Shown here: in pieces, positions 1 through 12,222 of the stretch | Layout: each line of letters opens with the position of its first letter | Position numbering within the stretch: position 1 is the first letter of the stretch | Source of the DNA: Marisa cornuarietis | Taxonomy: Eukaryota > Mollusca > Gastropoda > Architaenioglossa > Ampullariidae | Length of the DNA stretch: 64,000 nt | Direction of reading: 5' to 3' | Assembly: GCA_004794655.1 (NCBI GenBank) | Contig: SMMW01000554.1 | Coordinates: 11,425,501 to 11,489,500 of the forward strand | Made by a program: the position numbers and the translations under genes | The notes under the pieces: model-generated | Told to the model about the DNA's origin: nothing | Database searches by the model: none | The model's input: only the letters and a program-made list of their open reading frames with translations

Positions 1-117
1 GAATACAGGAATGTATGAAGGTACAATGTCATTTTAAAAAAAGCAACAAAAAATACCCTTTGTACATCTGTATGTGCTTTGATGATTCCAGTTATCACTT
101 GCATTATCAACCACTAC

Positions 118-1180
118 TACCTTACTTTTAAAGAAAGCCAACCTCAACTCTAATAACTTCAAAAACTATTTCCCTGTTTCCAATCTCCTTTTTCTGTCCA
201 AAGTGCTTGAAAAGGTTGTGCTGTTCTAGCTCATGAACCATTTCTCAAGCCATAATCTATTTGAACACTTTCCGTGTCTGTGAGAATCATTCAAATGAGA
301 CCGCGTTGCTTGCAGATGACTTGCTTTGTGAATGTCTGTTTCCAACATGGATCACACCTCCTTACTGTCAATGTTCACTGCAATTGATACACTTGACCAC
401 GACAAGCTTCTCCAGAGCCTTCATGTTACTTTTATTCTCTCTGGCACTGCTTTGAAACGGTTCCATTCCTGCCTGACTGATTGGATCTAGTCTGTGGTAG
501 TTGTAGACAACACATCTCTGCCTACTCTTTTGAAGTGCAGTGTGCCTCAAGGCTCTGTTCTTAGGCTTCTTTTATTCACAGTGTAAATCAGACCACTTGG
601 TTCCATGATCCACCCCCCTGGACCTGCAGTATGATCTGTATGCTGATGATATACAGATGCTAGCAATTGAAATTGAATGACAATAAAACTGAGATCCTTC
701 CAATAGCCTCTACAAATAAACTGAAATGTGTGTCATCCTCTACTACCTTTATTTACTTTAGAGTCAGCATCTTTCTCTCCCAGCCTGACCTACATTTTGG
801 TGTTACCTTTACCACATCATTATCTCTTAACTCTCACATCAATGCAGTCTGTAAGATCATCTTCCTTGGGCTTTGAAGCATTAGTCAAAAATCTCATGTC
901 TGCTTTTCAGTTTTCTTATCTAGATCCTGCAACTCTCTATTCATCGATCTCCCTATCTGCTTACTGGAGAAACTTCAGAGGGCTCAGAATAATTACAAGA
1001 TTGCCACACTGTGCTACTACTGTCTTCTTGGTATGCTGCAGCATACCTGTCTGAGCTACTGACGCCCTACAATCCAAGTTGGTCTCTTTGATCTGATGGT
1101 GTTGCCCTCCTCTCTCATATGCTCCTTTTCCTTCTCAGGCCCCACTGTTTGGAATTCTGGGCAGAGAAAGAATCGGTGGC
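118..1180 (+). pseudogene. Degenerate L2/CR1-like LINE reverse transcriptase
   Basis: Broken pieces of a non-LTR reverse transcriptase can be read on the plus strand with several frameshifts: an NYFPVSNLLFLSKVLEKVV block near 165-220, a YADDIQM active-site remnant near 640-660, and KLNDNKTEILP near 667-705. The same blocks in the same order occur in the better preserved element at 48.2-50.6 kb, so both belong to one family or close relatives. It lies in the TRPM intron downstream of the last exon in the window, in opposite orientation to the gene. Confidence 0.75.
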
Positions 1181-1595
1181 CCCTTCGCCTGTCATTATGG
1201 CAGGACGTTATAATACTAAATATAACTTACTGCTCCAACTCTAGCAACATTAGTAAATACAGCATACTAATTAACAAGAAACACAATGTTCTTCAGCCAC
1301 ATTGCCATCAGCTGTGTTGTCATTTTCTCTTTCTGTTTTAGATTCAATATATATTGGCATGGCGGCCCCTGGGATTCGGTGGTCCTGTGCAGGTCCACAG
1401 TTTGCATATGCCTAAGGCCACCCCTGTTTAAGCCTTCAGTCTTATAATAATTAAACCTGACCTAACCCTTTCATGCATAAATAATGTCTATATCCATGTG
1501 GCTATTTTCAAAGATTTAAAAAAACTTCTTCTGAACACATAAACGCAACAAAGGCACAAAAAATATAAATGGCAATTTAGTGTATCGTGAAACAC

Positions 1596-4500
1596 CTGTT
1601 CAGCAAGACAGCCCAGATGAGTAACTGCTTGTAAGGTCGTTTGAACTGCTCAGCTTCCTCTTCTGGTTCAGTGTCAGTCTCAATTAAACGCCTGCTTCGA
1701 AATGACTTGACTGTGTCATGTCTTAAAATATTACGTTTTGGAATTCTTTTAGCATTTGGTGTGAGCTTGTCATCATCATAGCGATCCAGAAGTGTGATAA
1801 GAAATACTTCAATGTCTAGTAGTCCAAAGTCATTCTGACGAGTACGACGTTTCAGAATGACATACAGGAAATGGTGCTTGGGAATCTGAGAAAACGAAAA
1901 CAGATTGCACAAATAAATAAATTGTATTTTTAATGTGTTATATCCCTAGTTATATCCCAAGTGATAGAGTCAAAGAGACAATGATATATTATAAAACTGC
2001 CAACAAATCGCCATCTCAGCCACCAGCCAGCTGAGAACTTTGCATAAAGTTTACTTGGAATGTACCCTGCTAGATGTTGGAAGTAACAGTTGCTGCAGGC
2101 CGCCAGCAAGCGGTCGCCTTAATAAAGATACAAGTAAATCTATGGCTACATGTAAGTGTTCTCTTCCTAAAGCGTGTGTGAGCATGTGCCATGTGGTAGG
2201 TGACCCGGTTACACTCATGCATAAAGCTCCCATGACTAGTAAGTTTCTATTTTTAACAAAATTTTTAACAGTATACTTTTAAAGCGTAATGCTTGGGATA
2301 GCTCAATCTGTGATTATAATCTACAGTAGTGATGGTATACTACCTATATGAAATATATCCAAGACAAGAACAAATATGAGTAAAATATAGAATCTAATAT
2401 ATATGCAATAAAATCTTAAGCTAAGCAGATTACAATTAAAATACAGATGATTCTATTATTATGGTCCTTGTATATTACAAGAAATAAAAAAAAGAACTTA
2501 AATTTATATGAAACCCATAGATTTCACATGTAATGATAAAGATGTTCTGGGCACTACCTAATTGAAGAGCAGAAAAGCTGGAACTACCTTGTTGTAGAGC
2601 TCTTCTAAACGAGGTACTGTGAGGTACTCCTTCATCGAAACACCCTGGTTATGTAAGAGGCGCACAAAATCCAGTTTGTCATCTAGAAGGGCCTTGGTCA
2701 TGATTTCATTTAGTTCCTCTATACCATGAGAATTAAAAATTAAAAAATAGTGTCAGTAAACTAGCAGTATAAAGTATACAGTTAACATTGCTTTCAAATA
2801 ATTTATCTGCTTAATTGGTTGTAAAGGTCTCTGTGAACATATGAATCTCAAACTCTCTATTGAGCAGCCCATAGCACACCTGTGTACATGAACGTACCCA
2901 CAAAATAATCACATGCTATACAACATTCAATAGTATTTGTTACATCTTGTTTAAAAACCAGCATCATGCAATTTAAAAACTCTAAAAAGAAACGTGAAAT
3001 CTGCTTAATGGTTTCCTCAAAGGTGTCTCCCATGACCCGTGACACACAGTTTGGGTCTGTAGGGTGCACACCTTTGCAGTGCTGGGACTTGTGTTCTGAT
3101 TTTGGAATATGCTTTACAGAAAAAAAGTACACGAGCTTCATCCTCTATTTCTACTCTACACAGGGGACATGCCAGGTCTCGTGGGGCCACATCCCTTCCC
3201 TATCATAGATTATGTGTTGCTATATCAGATATTCCAAATCTAAAGTGGATATAAGCTACTTTAAAATATTTCAGCTGGTAGGGGTCAATGTATCATATGG
3301 GCTTTTATACGATGCATATACTTCTAAGCATGAACTGCTCTTCTGGGCAAAATAGTCTTTCAGTCACTGCCAGAGTGTGCATATAAATATATTAATGCTT
3401 CCTACACTCTGCTGTAACCATATGTCCAAAACCATTTACAAACAGCAATTTTTTCATGTGGTGTGTCCAGTTGCACTTTCCTAATTCTTGCATATGCAAC
3501 AGCATATTGGAGCTTTTACGTGGTCGTCTATCATCTGGCACATTAACAAACCTAAGCCTATATTTGATACGCCTTACTTTGGATAGTATACATATTGGAA
3601 ATCTACCCAGATCACCATAAATTATTTTATTTGGTGTATTCAGCCCTACATATAGAAATCTTTTGCAAGCAAATAAGTGAACTTTTTCTAGCACATCAAA
3701 AACCTGGTAGCCTGACATTTCAGATCCATACAATAAAATAGGAGCAATCTGCATATCATATATTTTGAAAAAAGCCTCTCTAGAAATACTGTCACTTAGT
3801 TTCCACAGGCTCCGCAAGAGCTGGCTAGTCCTTATCTTTGCTTTAGTTGCTAAGTCAGTTACTGCACTAGTAAGGGAAAGTTTCATGGTAAAGTAAAAGC
3901 CCAAATATTTAAAAATTGACAACCTCCAGTTTCTGGTTTCCGTAGTGCCAAGATTCCTTAGCACCCAGAAAACCACCCTTCCTGAGTATCATAACTTTTG
4001 TTTTCTGTAGGTTAAGTGACATATCAAAGTTATCTGCAAATTGTTTTAGTATATTAATTTGCTTTTGAAGACTGCTACTTGAATATGATATAAGTGCAAT
4101 CTTACCAGCAAATAATAATATCAACAGTTGTACCACATCCGGGATAAGCTGTATACCACATACACAATAACTACATATTTCTACCGTGTTTGTTAATAAA
4201 GAAGGAGAACAATATGGATGAAAGGGTACACCCTTGTCTGACTCCTACTGGACAGAAGGACATAGAGAGAGAGAGACTCAAAGAGAAAGAAAAGTAAAAA
4301 CACTGAGAATGCCAGAAACTACAGAGACAACCTGTTTTCCAGTTGATGTCTTCTCGGAATATTTCTGACTGTGCAATGTCCGCACGATTCCATGTTAGGG
4401 CCAGCTCCAACTGTTTAAAATGGTTTTGGGCCCCAGATTCAGCCCCCGCTAATAATAAGAAATGAATAACAACAGCTTAAAGCACTAAGCAAGGCCACAA

Positions 4501-5348
4501 GACAAGAACATACATTTCATATTCTTTTCAGCCTCAGTGGAGATCTTCCCCAAGCTTTCCTCCATTTCCCCCAAAGCAAAAGCATACTTGACATTGTGCA
4601 AAATACTTTTGTTTATATTTGAATGAGGACCTCTTTACATGTAGGTAAGGAACTGAGTGGTCAAAGAAGTGCATGAGTGATTGAGACAAATATGAAGATA
4701 AAGATAGAAAATAAGGGATCAAAATAACGAATAGAGAAAAAAAAGTATCAGAATTTTTGAAAAACTTCACTCTTCTTTACCTTTAGTAAGCACAGACAGA
4801 ATAGCTACATCAAGGTCCTCATCTCTCCTCAAGTCAAAGAAAATCATCTACAAATTAAAAAAAAAAATGAAATGAAAGTCAAGACAGATATGGTGACTGT
4901 CTTATTGAATTTTTGCTTACCAATGTGAATATTTTAAGGAGAAAACATGATCATCATATGATCTGATGAATCAGATACAAAAGATCTCCAAATGTACAAA
5001 GCAATGCCAAACTGACTTCTTATTCTTTCTTCTTATTATTATTCTATATTATCTTTCATTATTTTCACTTATATCTATGTAATGAAAGAAGTAAACTTTA
5101 TATTTCCTGCACCACATTAGCTTGTACAGATACATGGAAGTACTCTGCAAATTATGATTCTCCACCTAAGGTAAAGGCACGATCTACTTTTGCCACTTAC
5201 CAAGCTTTCTCTTTCCAAACAAGCATCAATGTTTGCCATTACTTTTTGTAGCTCTTCTTCCACTTTATCACCCCAGTTCTTTCTGTAAGCCTCTGACACA
5301 TTGTTCTCAAGCTTTTTTCTCATCTGTTCATTCATCATATGCTTTCCA
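1596..5348 (-). CDS. TRPM: TRPM exons I-M: MHR repeat region
   Basis: Exons 5348-5201, 4847-4781, 4448-4332, 2718-2588 and 1885-1596 (about residues 436-686). They encode the helical region after the SLOG fold: IFFDLRRDEDLDVAILSVL, then LALTWNRADIAQSEIF, LDDKLDFVRLLHNQGVSMKE, and finally a charged segment ending in KQLLIWAVLLNR, which in TRPM proteins begins the helices leading to the membrane domain. The third exon must start at 4448: starting at the nearer AG (4410) breaks the phase, while 4448 restores it and adds a residue stretch found in relatives. The last exon ends with a GT donor at 1595-1594 in phase 2; the next exon is not visible between 1 and 1595, so it lies outside the window. 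Confidence 0.88.
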
Positions 5349-8300
5349 CTGTTTTGTAAAGCCAACACACCAAAATTTTTTTTTAATGTTTTCAAGAATA
5401 ACATAACACATACTCAGATTATATTACACATAATAGTTATTAAAAGCATTAAAAAATGTCCAGAAAACAACATGCAGAAAAATATTACAGTTTGAAGTCG
5501 TAGTAAGTTAGAAAATTCTTTTATTGTAAAAGAAACTAAGCCCAATGAAAACATAAAAATAATAGGAAAACATAAAATCGGCATAAATGAATGAGTTTAA
5601 TCCTCTGGACCTTCTGTCTTTGGATAGAATTTTGTGAGCATAAGTGAGAAGATCAGCAGCTCGTCCTGTTCCAGAACAAACAACAACAGGAATGCCCTCC
5701 TTCAGTGACTGACTTGCATCCAGTATGGCATCAGTACCGCCTTCAAGGAGTAGCATTACCACTGGAATTCCAAAGCCATTTTCTGAAATAAAATGAAATG
5801 GGCTGCCTTGAAAAGTGTTCACCTTTTCCACACTAGCAGTTGCTCCATCAAAGTCCCCATGGACTCTTGGTAGACTGATTATTAATATGTTGAAGAATGC
5901 CAAGGTAGGTAAAAATGTTATCATGCAACAATAAATGGTTCTAATAAATTAGCAGACTGCAAGCAATCATGATCTTGAATAATGTTATTTGTAATGAATA
6001 CATCCCTACACTGAGCAAACCTGATTTTGGAGTGCAGATCTGTTTTTCAAACTTGGCACGAAAACCGGCAGCCCCTCCATAGCGATTGCGGTATCCATCA
6101 TCCACAAAGATGAAGTGAGTGTGATAAGGGTTGAGAGGGACTGGTTTTCCGTGCAAGATTTGGTTGGATGTACGATAGTATGCATCACTGGCATTACCCT
6201 GTACATAAAAGCTGTCAATGCAGATTCTTCATTCTGGTGATACATAAATGAGAAGCTGATTCAGTAAGCCAGCAACAATATTACTGTCTGCTGCTGACTA
6301 TGGAAACCATGGAAGCTTGATCTTCAAGCTTTTTCTTTTTATGGCAAACAACTGCTTATTGATATTTTCAACAACTAAGAATTGGTCATGGCAAGTTGGC
6401 CCACCCCTATAAGCAGATGCCATACACAGTGAGAAATTTTATAGCAAAGAGATGAAAATATTGACATCTGAACCCACAACTACTGATCCTTTACTGGCTT
6501 GGTTACATGTGCTAAATTTCTCCATCACTATTCCACCTTTTAACAACTGTCTCACACAATTTCAACAGATGACAATGTATTTATGCATTATTCATTATTT
6601 GTAATACATTTATTATAATCATAATTGAATCTGTAAAGTGCATTTTCCATTGTGGACATGAGCTCAATGTGCTGCACACAGAATATTACAAATGAACCAA
6701 CAGTCAACCATACTAGAAACAAAAGTATCAGCTATTGATGGCACCACGAAAAAAAGTACATGAATAGAGAATTGAGGAGTTGGTGGAGCAGTACTCTTTA
6801 TTATGCAAGATAAAATGGGTTTTCAGGCCAGATTTGAAGGCACTGAATGTAGATTCAGTTCAGAAAGGAACTGAGAAATCCAAACAGCAGAGACTAAAAA
6901 TAAAAAAGTAGCCTCTGCAAAATTGTTCTCTACTGATGTGTGGCACAGAGAAAAGGCCAAAGAGACCAGCTTGGCTGGTAAAGAGTCAGTAGCTCAGACA
7001 GGTATAGTGAGCAAGGCTGTAAAGATAAGAACAACACAGTCTATGGTCTTGTAATCAATGTGAGTTTGGACTGGCAGACAGTGAACCTCATAGAGGAAAG
7101 GTGTAGCATGGTTTGTTTTCTGCTCACAAAAGACAATAATAGCAGCATTATTCCAAGCCCTTTGAAGGTGGATAGAAAGGTCGATGAATAGAGAGTTGCA
7201 GTAATTCAGCTGGGACAACACAAAAGCAGAAACAAACTTTGTGGTGGCAAAAACAATCAGCAAGGGTCAGATGTCATTAATCCTGCAAAGCTCAAGGAAG
7301 ATGGACTTACAGTCTGTAATAATGCGAGATTTAAGAGATAACGATGCAGTAAAGGTCACACCAAGATGTAGGACTGGGAAGAGAGAGATGATAACCCAGA
7401 GAAGGCCCAAGTGGAAGATGGTGGAACAAAGTGGTCCGATAAGAAACTGGAACCAGCTCAAATACAGTGCCAGATGAGGGACCAAAAGTAACATGAAGAT
7501 GCTGGAGACGGATGTCATAGTCATGTGCATCATAATCATCACCATAACAACTATAATAGCCACAGTACACTTTCATAAGCATTTTGGATAATTTGTGACA
7601 TGTGCTTTGAAGAGAATGCAGAACATGAAAAGGCTCATGAGCACAACAAACATCATCAGGTCATTTCACATTGCAATGCAGAGGTATAGAAGTGGTTAAA
7701 TACCCGTTAAAAACTCCTGGTTAAAATGGGGTATTACAATGGGGTACCAAAATGGTACTTGACTAAAGCACTTTGAAATGTTTCTAATTTGTTTGGACAG
7801 AATTCAAGATAAATAGTTTCCATGAAGAATAATTCCTGTGATGTTAGAAACATTCTTTTGACGTTTCCCTTTATGCTTGAAATTTGAGTAAATAATGTTA
7901 CCTTTTGTTCAAGGCAACGCCTGTTGTAAACATAGCCCCAAGGTGCAATAGCAATGCAGCGTATAAGATGAACCATTCGATCATTGTCCCACAGGAAGGC
8001 CTGGCCTTCATGCACTGCTTGTCCTACTGCCTTCATTACACCCATGTTGAATCCTGAGGTTATAAGCCACGCATTGGTAGTCTTTGCTGCCTGCAAGCAA
8101 CACTGTCATTTAGCAAATCCTAAGCACCAATGAATTCTTAATGTGCCCTTGGGAAATCTTGAATAAAAATTGATTATTGTTGCAATAAATCCTCAGATAG
8201 CATGAAAAGCTCACGAACACAGCACACATCAGTAGGCCATTTCACATCACAAAGAAGAGCCACAGTTGTGGTTAAATGCTTGTGGAAACTCCTGGTGATG

Positions 8301-9002
8301 ATATGCATCAAATATCTTTCTAAATAGCGAACTCCTTTCAGCTTGAAAGCCAAGCAGACTCAATGATCAGAATCTGCGGCAGATCTTGACAACAATACAT
8401 GCATTTGTCATCTTAGGGACCATACCAAGGGTACATTACAGTAGAGTGGGGAGGTGTCATCTATTGCCTTTTTTAAAAACTGATTGTTAGAAAGATGATA
8501 TACTGCAGACACAAACAGTGGAACAAAATTTGTACATGTTTTCTATTTTATCCAAACTCCATGAGTTCTGATCAATAGCATATAAAACACACCCTTGATA
8601 TCCATTTTTAAAATTATACATTATCACATAAATGCTTTACATTTCAATTCTGTACATCTAAGGGCTGAATTCTAAATAAATGTATGTGGTTAAACAACAT
8701 CTACAAACCTTTATAAGGCCACTTGAGAATGTGTCCCTCATCTCCCCATCTAGTCGAAAGTTCTTTGCTCCACCCACAACGGAGATAACAAGATTTGGAG
8801 GGAAAGGATCCATGATCCTCCAGAATTTTGTCATCATTTCCAAACAGGCATCCACGCTATCATTATCGCTGACTCGAATATACTGTAGGGATCACAATAA
8901 AGTATTCAACTGATGTAATGTAAGTGCCGTAAAGTAATACAGAGACAATATATTTGTAAATATAATTGCATAAAATTATGATAATCTGCTGTAAATACTA
9001 CA

Positions 9003-9065
<63 letters not shown>

Positions 9066-10176
9066 GCCAATGAATAAGACTGACCAAAGCCAAAACAAAA
9101 TTATTTACCTTTGCTGGTTTCTTGCCTCCAACCAGTTCAACATTAAAAGTCATTCGGCCGTAGGTGTGGGATGGCGAAACTTTGATATTTTCTGACATCC
9201 ACTTAACCATCTTCATTTCGTCTGGTGGCTTTTCTGTTGGTTTCTTTACTATTTGTATAAAGTCTGCACAAAAAAACCCAAATTTTTCTTTTTGTGTCTT
9301 TATTCATTTGTAAACACCAAGAAAGAATGACTAAAGAAGGAACTCGCTGCCATTATTTGTACATGTAATAATAGGGAAACTTTACCTGGATGTATAAATT
9401 CATAGGATGTTTGACTGTCTGAACGTCCCCAGACATGCATAGAAAGAATCTCTCCACAGTGGCACCTGTGCAGCCAAATCCATTCTTCAGTTTCTCAATA
9501 CTTTCTTCATCATCAACACAATATAATAAGTAAATGGTGAACTGACAGAATATTTTGACATACTTTGGTGAAGCAAATTTAATTTTTATATGACTGACCT
9601 GCAGTATTCTCATACTACACTGTCCGGAGAAAGAACATACGACAGAAAAGAAGGCTATAAGCCATATTAGCAATAGACTGGTTCGCTGCAGCTACTTTAT
9701 CAAGTATCTAGAACACAGCCAAAAATCCTTGACATAGAATTTTTTTAAGGTGACAGCTGCTTTCACATCAGAGCTGTCCACTTTATGAAAAATTAAAAAA
9801 TACGCACTCTTTAAAACCAAATGGGCAAAATTATTAAAGTAATTCTCTGCTGTCCTCCACCAACTAATATTTTTAGTAACTATGTTGACTTTGCAAACAA
9901 CAACAAAAACAAAATTAGTGAGGGATTTAATGTGCAAACTTACTTCAAATTTTTAGCTGCATTAACTTTTTGGTTTGGTTTTGGCACAAAGAGAAAGCAC
10001 TCCTTCTGATGAAAATGTTTTTCTACGTAAACTTCCATTTCCTTATGTATCTGCAGAAAAAATATTTGTTTAGCATTTTGGAGGAGTCTGATAAAGAGAA
10101 AGAAACTTTGTCATTTTTGATACAAATTTTACTTAATATCATCTTGTTAATGACCCCCTCTAGCACTTAAACCTAT

Positions 10177-10252
<76 letters not shown>

Positions 10253-10625
10253 GCAACATAGTACTAAGATTATACATTTACTACAGGTCAGAAAAAGACT
10301 TCAGATAAAATAAGTACTTATGACATCTTACCTGATCTTTGGGATCATCTGTGTATTTTGGGTTGGTATTGAAACGTCGTATACCAGCACGTTTTTGCTT
10401 GCTTGTCCAGTAAGCTTCTTCTAAAGTCTGCTGTCTTGAAGGGCTATTTGCAGTGCTTTGAAATGATGCTGATTCTTTTGTTGTCACTAAGTTACTTGAG
10501 CCACTTGCACCCGTGGCAACAGGAGAGGAAGTTACCTCCATTTCGTCAATGGGAAAAATTCTCCTCCCACCTGACGTCATCATGCAGAGATGTGAAGTGT
10601 TTTCAAACCTTTTTGTTTCATCACG
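1596..10625 (-). CDS. TRPM: TRPM-family cation channel, 5' portion (13 exons; gene continues past position 1)
   Basis: TRPM proteins are tetrameric cation channels whose large cytoplasmic N-terminus contains a SLOG/LSDAT nucleotide-binding-like fold and MHR repeats. Reading down the minus strand, exons are 10625-10332, 10050-9944, 9465-9386, 9263-9109, 8882-8709, 8090-7902, 6198-6021, 5782-5611, 5348-5201, 4847-4781, 4448-4332, 2718-2588 and 1885-1596. All have AG/GT borders and consistent phases, giving about 686 codons from the proposed ATG at 10583-10581. Family hallmarks in order: a KEC-type motif, CHCG followed by a histidine, GGAKNF, IAPWG, HFIFVDDG, LLLEGG, SGTGRAADL, DVAIL and TWNRADIAQSEIF. 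The GGAKNF form resembles TRPM2/TRPM8-type rather than TRPM1/3/6/7-type proteins, so a beta-clade member is inferred. No transmembrane segment or enzyme domain is in the window, so the exact paralogue cannot be named. Confidence 0.93.
3392..4255 (-). pseudogene. Degenerate non-LTR reverse transcriptase in a TRPM intron
   Basis: Minus-strand fragments in order: a VGVRQGCTLSSILFSFFIN block near 4240-4180, FAGKIALISYS near 4100 (a decayed FADD active site), NLQKTKVMILRKGGFLG, then a long C-terminal segment with FKYLGF-type KYLGFYFTMKL and APILLYGSEMSGYQ. The two halves overlap in different frames, so at least one frameshift is present and the catalytic aspartates are lost. The C-terminal part differs from the L2-like LINEs elsewhere in the window, so this is another LINE group; I cannot assign the clade. 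Same strand as TRPM, inside the intron 2719-4331. Confidence 0.75.
5611..8090 (-). CDS. TRPM: TRPM exons F-H: SLOG/LSDAT core
   Basis: Exons 8090-7902, 6198-6021 and 5782-5611 (about residues 257-435). They encode the Rossmann-like SLOG/LSDAT core: a GLIKAAKTTNAWLITSGFN start, IAIAPWGYV, HTHFIFVDDGYRNRYGG, GIPVVMLLLEGGTDAI and VVVCSGTGRAADLL. These glycine-rich loops are what in some TRPM2-type channels bind ADP-ribose-like ligands. Whether this protein binds such ligands cannot be told from the sequence. The intron between the first two exons (6199-7901) carries a degenerate minus-strand LINE. Exon phases 0, 1 and 2 connect without a gap, and the reading frame has no stop or frameshift, so the gene looks intact here. 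Confidence 0.92.
6790..7560 (-). pseudogene. Degenerate LINE 3' part in a TRPM intron
   Basis: Minus-strand frames give FVSAFVLSQLNYCNSLF and then ATPFLYEVHCLPVQTHIDYK, the same blocks as [16 protein letters not shown] and [16 protein letters not shown] in the LINE at 48.2-50.6 kb. An upstream fragment around 7380-7560 in another frame also fits. The element is 5' truncated and has stops and shifts. It fills much of the intron between the exons at 7902-8090 and 6021-6198. Confidence 0.65.
8709..10625 (-). CDS. TRPM: TRPM exons A-E: N-terminus to start of SLOG domain
   Basis: Exons 10625-10332, 10050-9944, 9465-9386, 9263-9109 and 8882-8709. The proposed start is the first of two tandem ATGs (10583, MMTSGG); upstream in-frame sequence is open to the acceptor at 10626, so 10584-10625 is either 5' UTR or extra coding. 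Residues 1-84 are Ser/Thr-rich and look disordered. Residues 85-146 hold HFHQKECFLF and then CHCGEILSMH, the conserved cysteine motif that precedes the TRPM SLOG domain. The third exon starts at 9465 because only that acceptor gives the right phase and keeps the cysteine motif in frame. Residues 199-256 contain VISVVGGAKNF, the first strand of the SLOG fold. The first exon's exact upstream limit is the least certain point. Confidence 0.85.
9002..9063. repeat. (AC)n microsatellite
   Basis: About 30 uninterrupted AC units in the TRPM intron between the exons at 9109-9263 and 8709-8882, only about 45 bp from the 9109 splice donor on the minus strand. A perfect run of this length is expected to be length-variable. 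Confidence 0.97.
10175..10251. repeat. (AAT)n microsatellite
   Basis: About 25 uninterrupted ATA/AAT units in the TRPM intron between the exons at 10332-10625 and 9944-10050, ending about 80 bp from the 10332 donor. Purity suggests recent expansion. Confidence 0.97.
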
Positions 10626-11191
10626 CTGGAATTTCAGAAAAATCCACCCTTCCACAACGGTATGTATTTATGGTAAATATACATCTCATTAATTGCTGCA
10701 CTGGTCTGAAAGCAAAAAAGCACTGGTAAAATTACAATCATTCTTTACGATCAACATGTTCTTAAAAACCAATTTACAAAAACTTTAACAAGGTGCATTA
10801 CTATTTTTTAATGATTAATGTGTCAGGTATAACGACATGTGAACTCATCTCTGTGATGAAAAATGAAATTAATGCAATATTTTTAAATTGTAATATATTT
10901 ATATTTTAAAGTGTGTGTGTGTATATATATATATTCAAAAATATGTTTGAGTTCAAACAAGGCAAAGTTAATTATGAAAACTTGGTCAAATCGAGTTCCA
11001 GTTGATTCTTTGTTTAAGTCATCAATAAATACAAACATTAACTCAGATTAAATAACAGTGAACTCATGCAGCGAGCACTTCGGGCACTGTGTCCGTGTGT
11101 CTGCAGCAGTTAGCTAAAGAATTCTGAAGTCTGCAGAATATACAAGAACCAGATACTTAAAAGCATATATCTATCAACATTTTGCACATAC

Positions 11192-11300
11192 CTTAGACCA
11201 GCTTTTTTTTCTATCGGCCAGCCGTGGCTCCGCTCGCTGTGGCGACAGGAAGTTTACATCGCTACCATGGACGTTTACTTGCGTATATCCGGTTAGGTAA
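11192..11300. promoter_or_regulatory. Divergent TRPM/HTT promoter core and possible non-coding TRPM exon
   Basis: This short stretch has about seven CpG dinucleotides in 70 bp inside an otherwise AT-rich, CpG-poor region, plus an ETS-like ACAGGAAGT at 11246-11254. Reading the minus strand, TCTAAG followed by GTATGTGC at 11191 is a good splice donor. A non-coding first exon of the TRPM gene could therefore end at 11192 and join the acceptor at 10626. The only ATGs upstream of that donor on the minus strand run quickly into stops, consistent with UTR. HTT begins 0.9 kb to the right on the other strand, so the region probably serves both genes. This is inference from composition and splice signals; no transcript evidence is available. 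Confidence 0.5.
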
Positions 11301-12222
11301 TCGAAAGTTACTCCTTGGTTTGTCTATTGATACTTGATCACGGTTCATAAATACTTTACACAAATAAGAAGTCAAAAAAAGAGAAAAAAGCAATGCAAAT
11401 ATTAAAAATTATGTTAAAAGTATTAAAACTATTGACAGTTGCTTTTTTTGTTGTTTTATAGATTATATTGATCGACTGATACGCACCACAAAAGACTTAA
11501 ATATGTTATCAATCAGGAGACATTTTTAAGGCCATTTTTTTAATAAAAAAGTCTTAGTCTAAGAAGCCATCTCCCCTTTGTACCAAATATACTGAATATG
11601 ATCTTTAGTTCTACCATGAACGTGTAGATCAACGTTCATGGTTCTACACTGCACTCCCCGCTCCCTTCCAGAATATCCTTAGATGGAGAATTCTCAATTG
11701 GTTGAAAAGCGCGAATGATGAGTAGCAGTAGACCTATGAGTAGCTATGTGTATCTGTTAGGGAGCTATGTTTATTTCTGTTTTATTGGTGTCACTATAGC
11801 CACTTTTAAGTAAAATTTACGCAAGTCTTAAAGGAGACTGATATAGAGGTGAGAGCATACATAAATGCTAATTGTTATTACTACAACATTCAGGATCTCT
11901 GAATAACTGTATACTGTAACATACACATTCACCATCTCTTTGGTTAATCGTGTTTAATTTGTTGTTAGTCGTTATTATAAGGAATTCATGAGACCTGTTG
12001 AAAGTTTTAAGGAGATATACTCAAACTAGTCCCAGAGTTTCTCTGCAAAAAGTATGGACAACCTTTTCAGCAATTTACACACTAACATCTTTTGCTCAAA
12101 ATGCCTAAAGAAAACTTCATTTGGTTTATGTATATATATATGTAAAATGTAGGCCCTGTTAAATTCATGTGTTTTTCAAAACTAATATTTACAGGTGGGT
12201 AGAAAAGAAATTTGCTGTTGTC
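11301..12222. other. Upstream region of HTT, no gene seen
   Basis: AT-rich sequence between the divergent promoter core and the HTT start codon. It holds a short perfect hairpin at 11613-11642. The bases just before the HTT ATG (TTTACAG ending at 12194) look like a splice acceptor, so HTT may have an upstream non-coding exon somewhere in this stretch joined to a 28-base UTR segment at 12195-12222. No ORF or conserved domain is visible. Confidence 0.5.
11613..11642. repeat. Short hairpin between TRPM and HTT
   Basis: ACCATGAACGT at 11613-11623 and its exact reverse complement at 11632-11642 are separated by an 8-base loop. The 11-bp perfect stem is too short to be a known RNA gene. It is not followed by a T-run as in a bacterial terminator, which would not be expected here anyway. 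Function unknown. Confidence 0.7.

Noticed and set aside
4411..4448. Shorter TRPM exon beginning at 4410
   Set aside because: The AG there is plausible but puts the previous exon's phase out by one. Starting at 4448 restores the frame and adds residues of the right kind.
8998..9216. 72-residue minus-strand frame with a Cys-Val repeat
   Set aside because: The Cys-Val run is just the (AC)n microsatellite read through. Only the part from 9109 upward is a TRPM exon, and that exon starts further upstream, at 9263.
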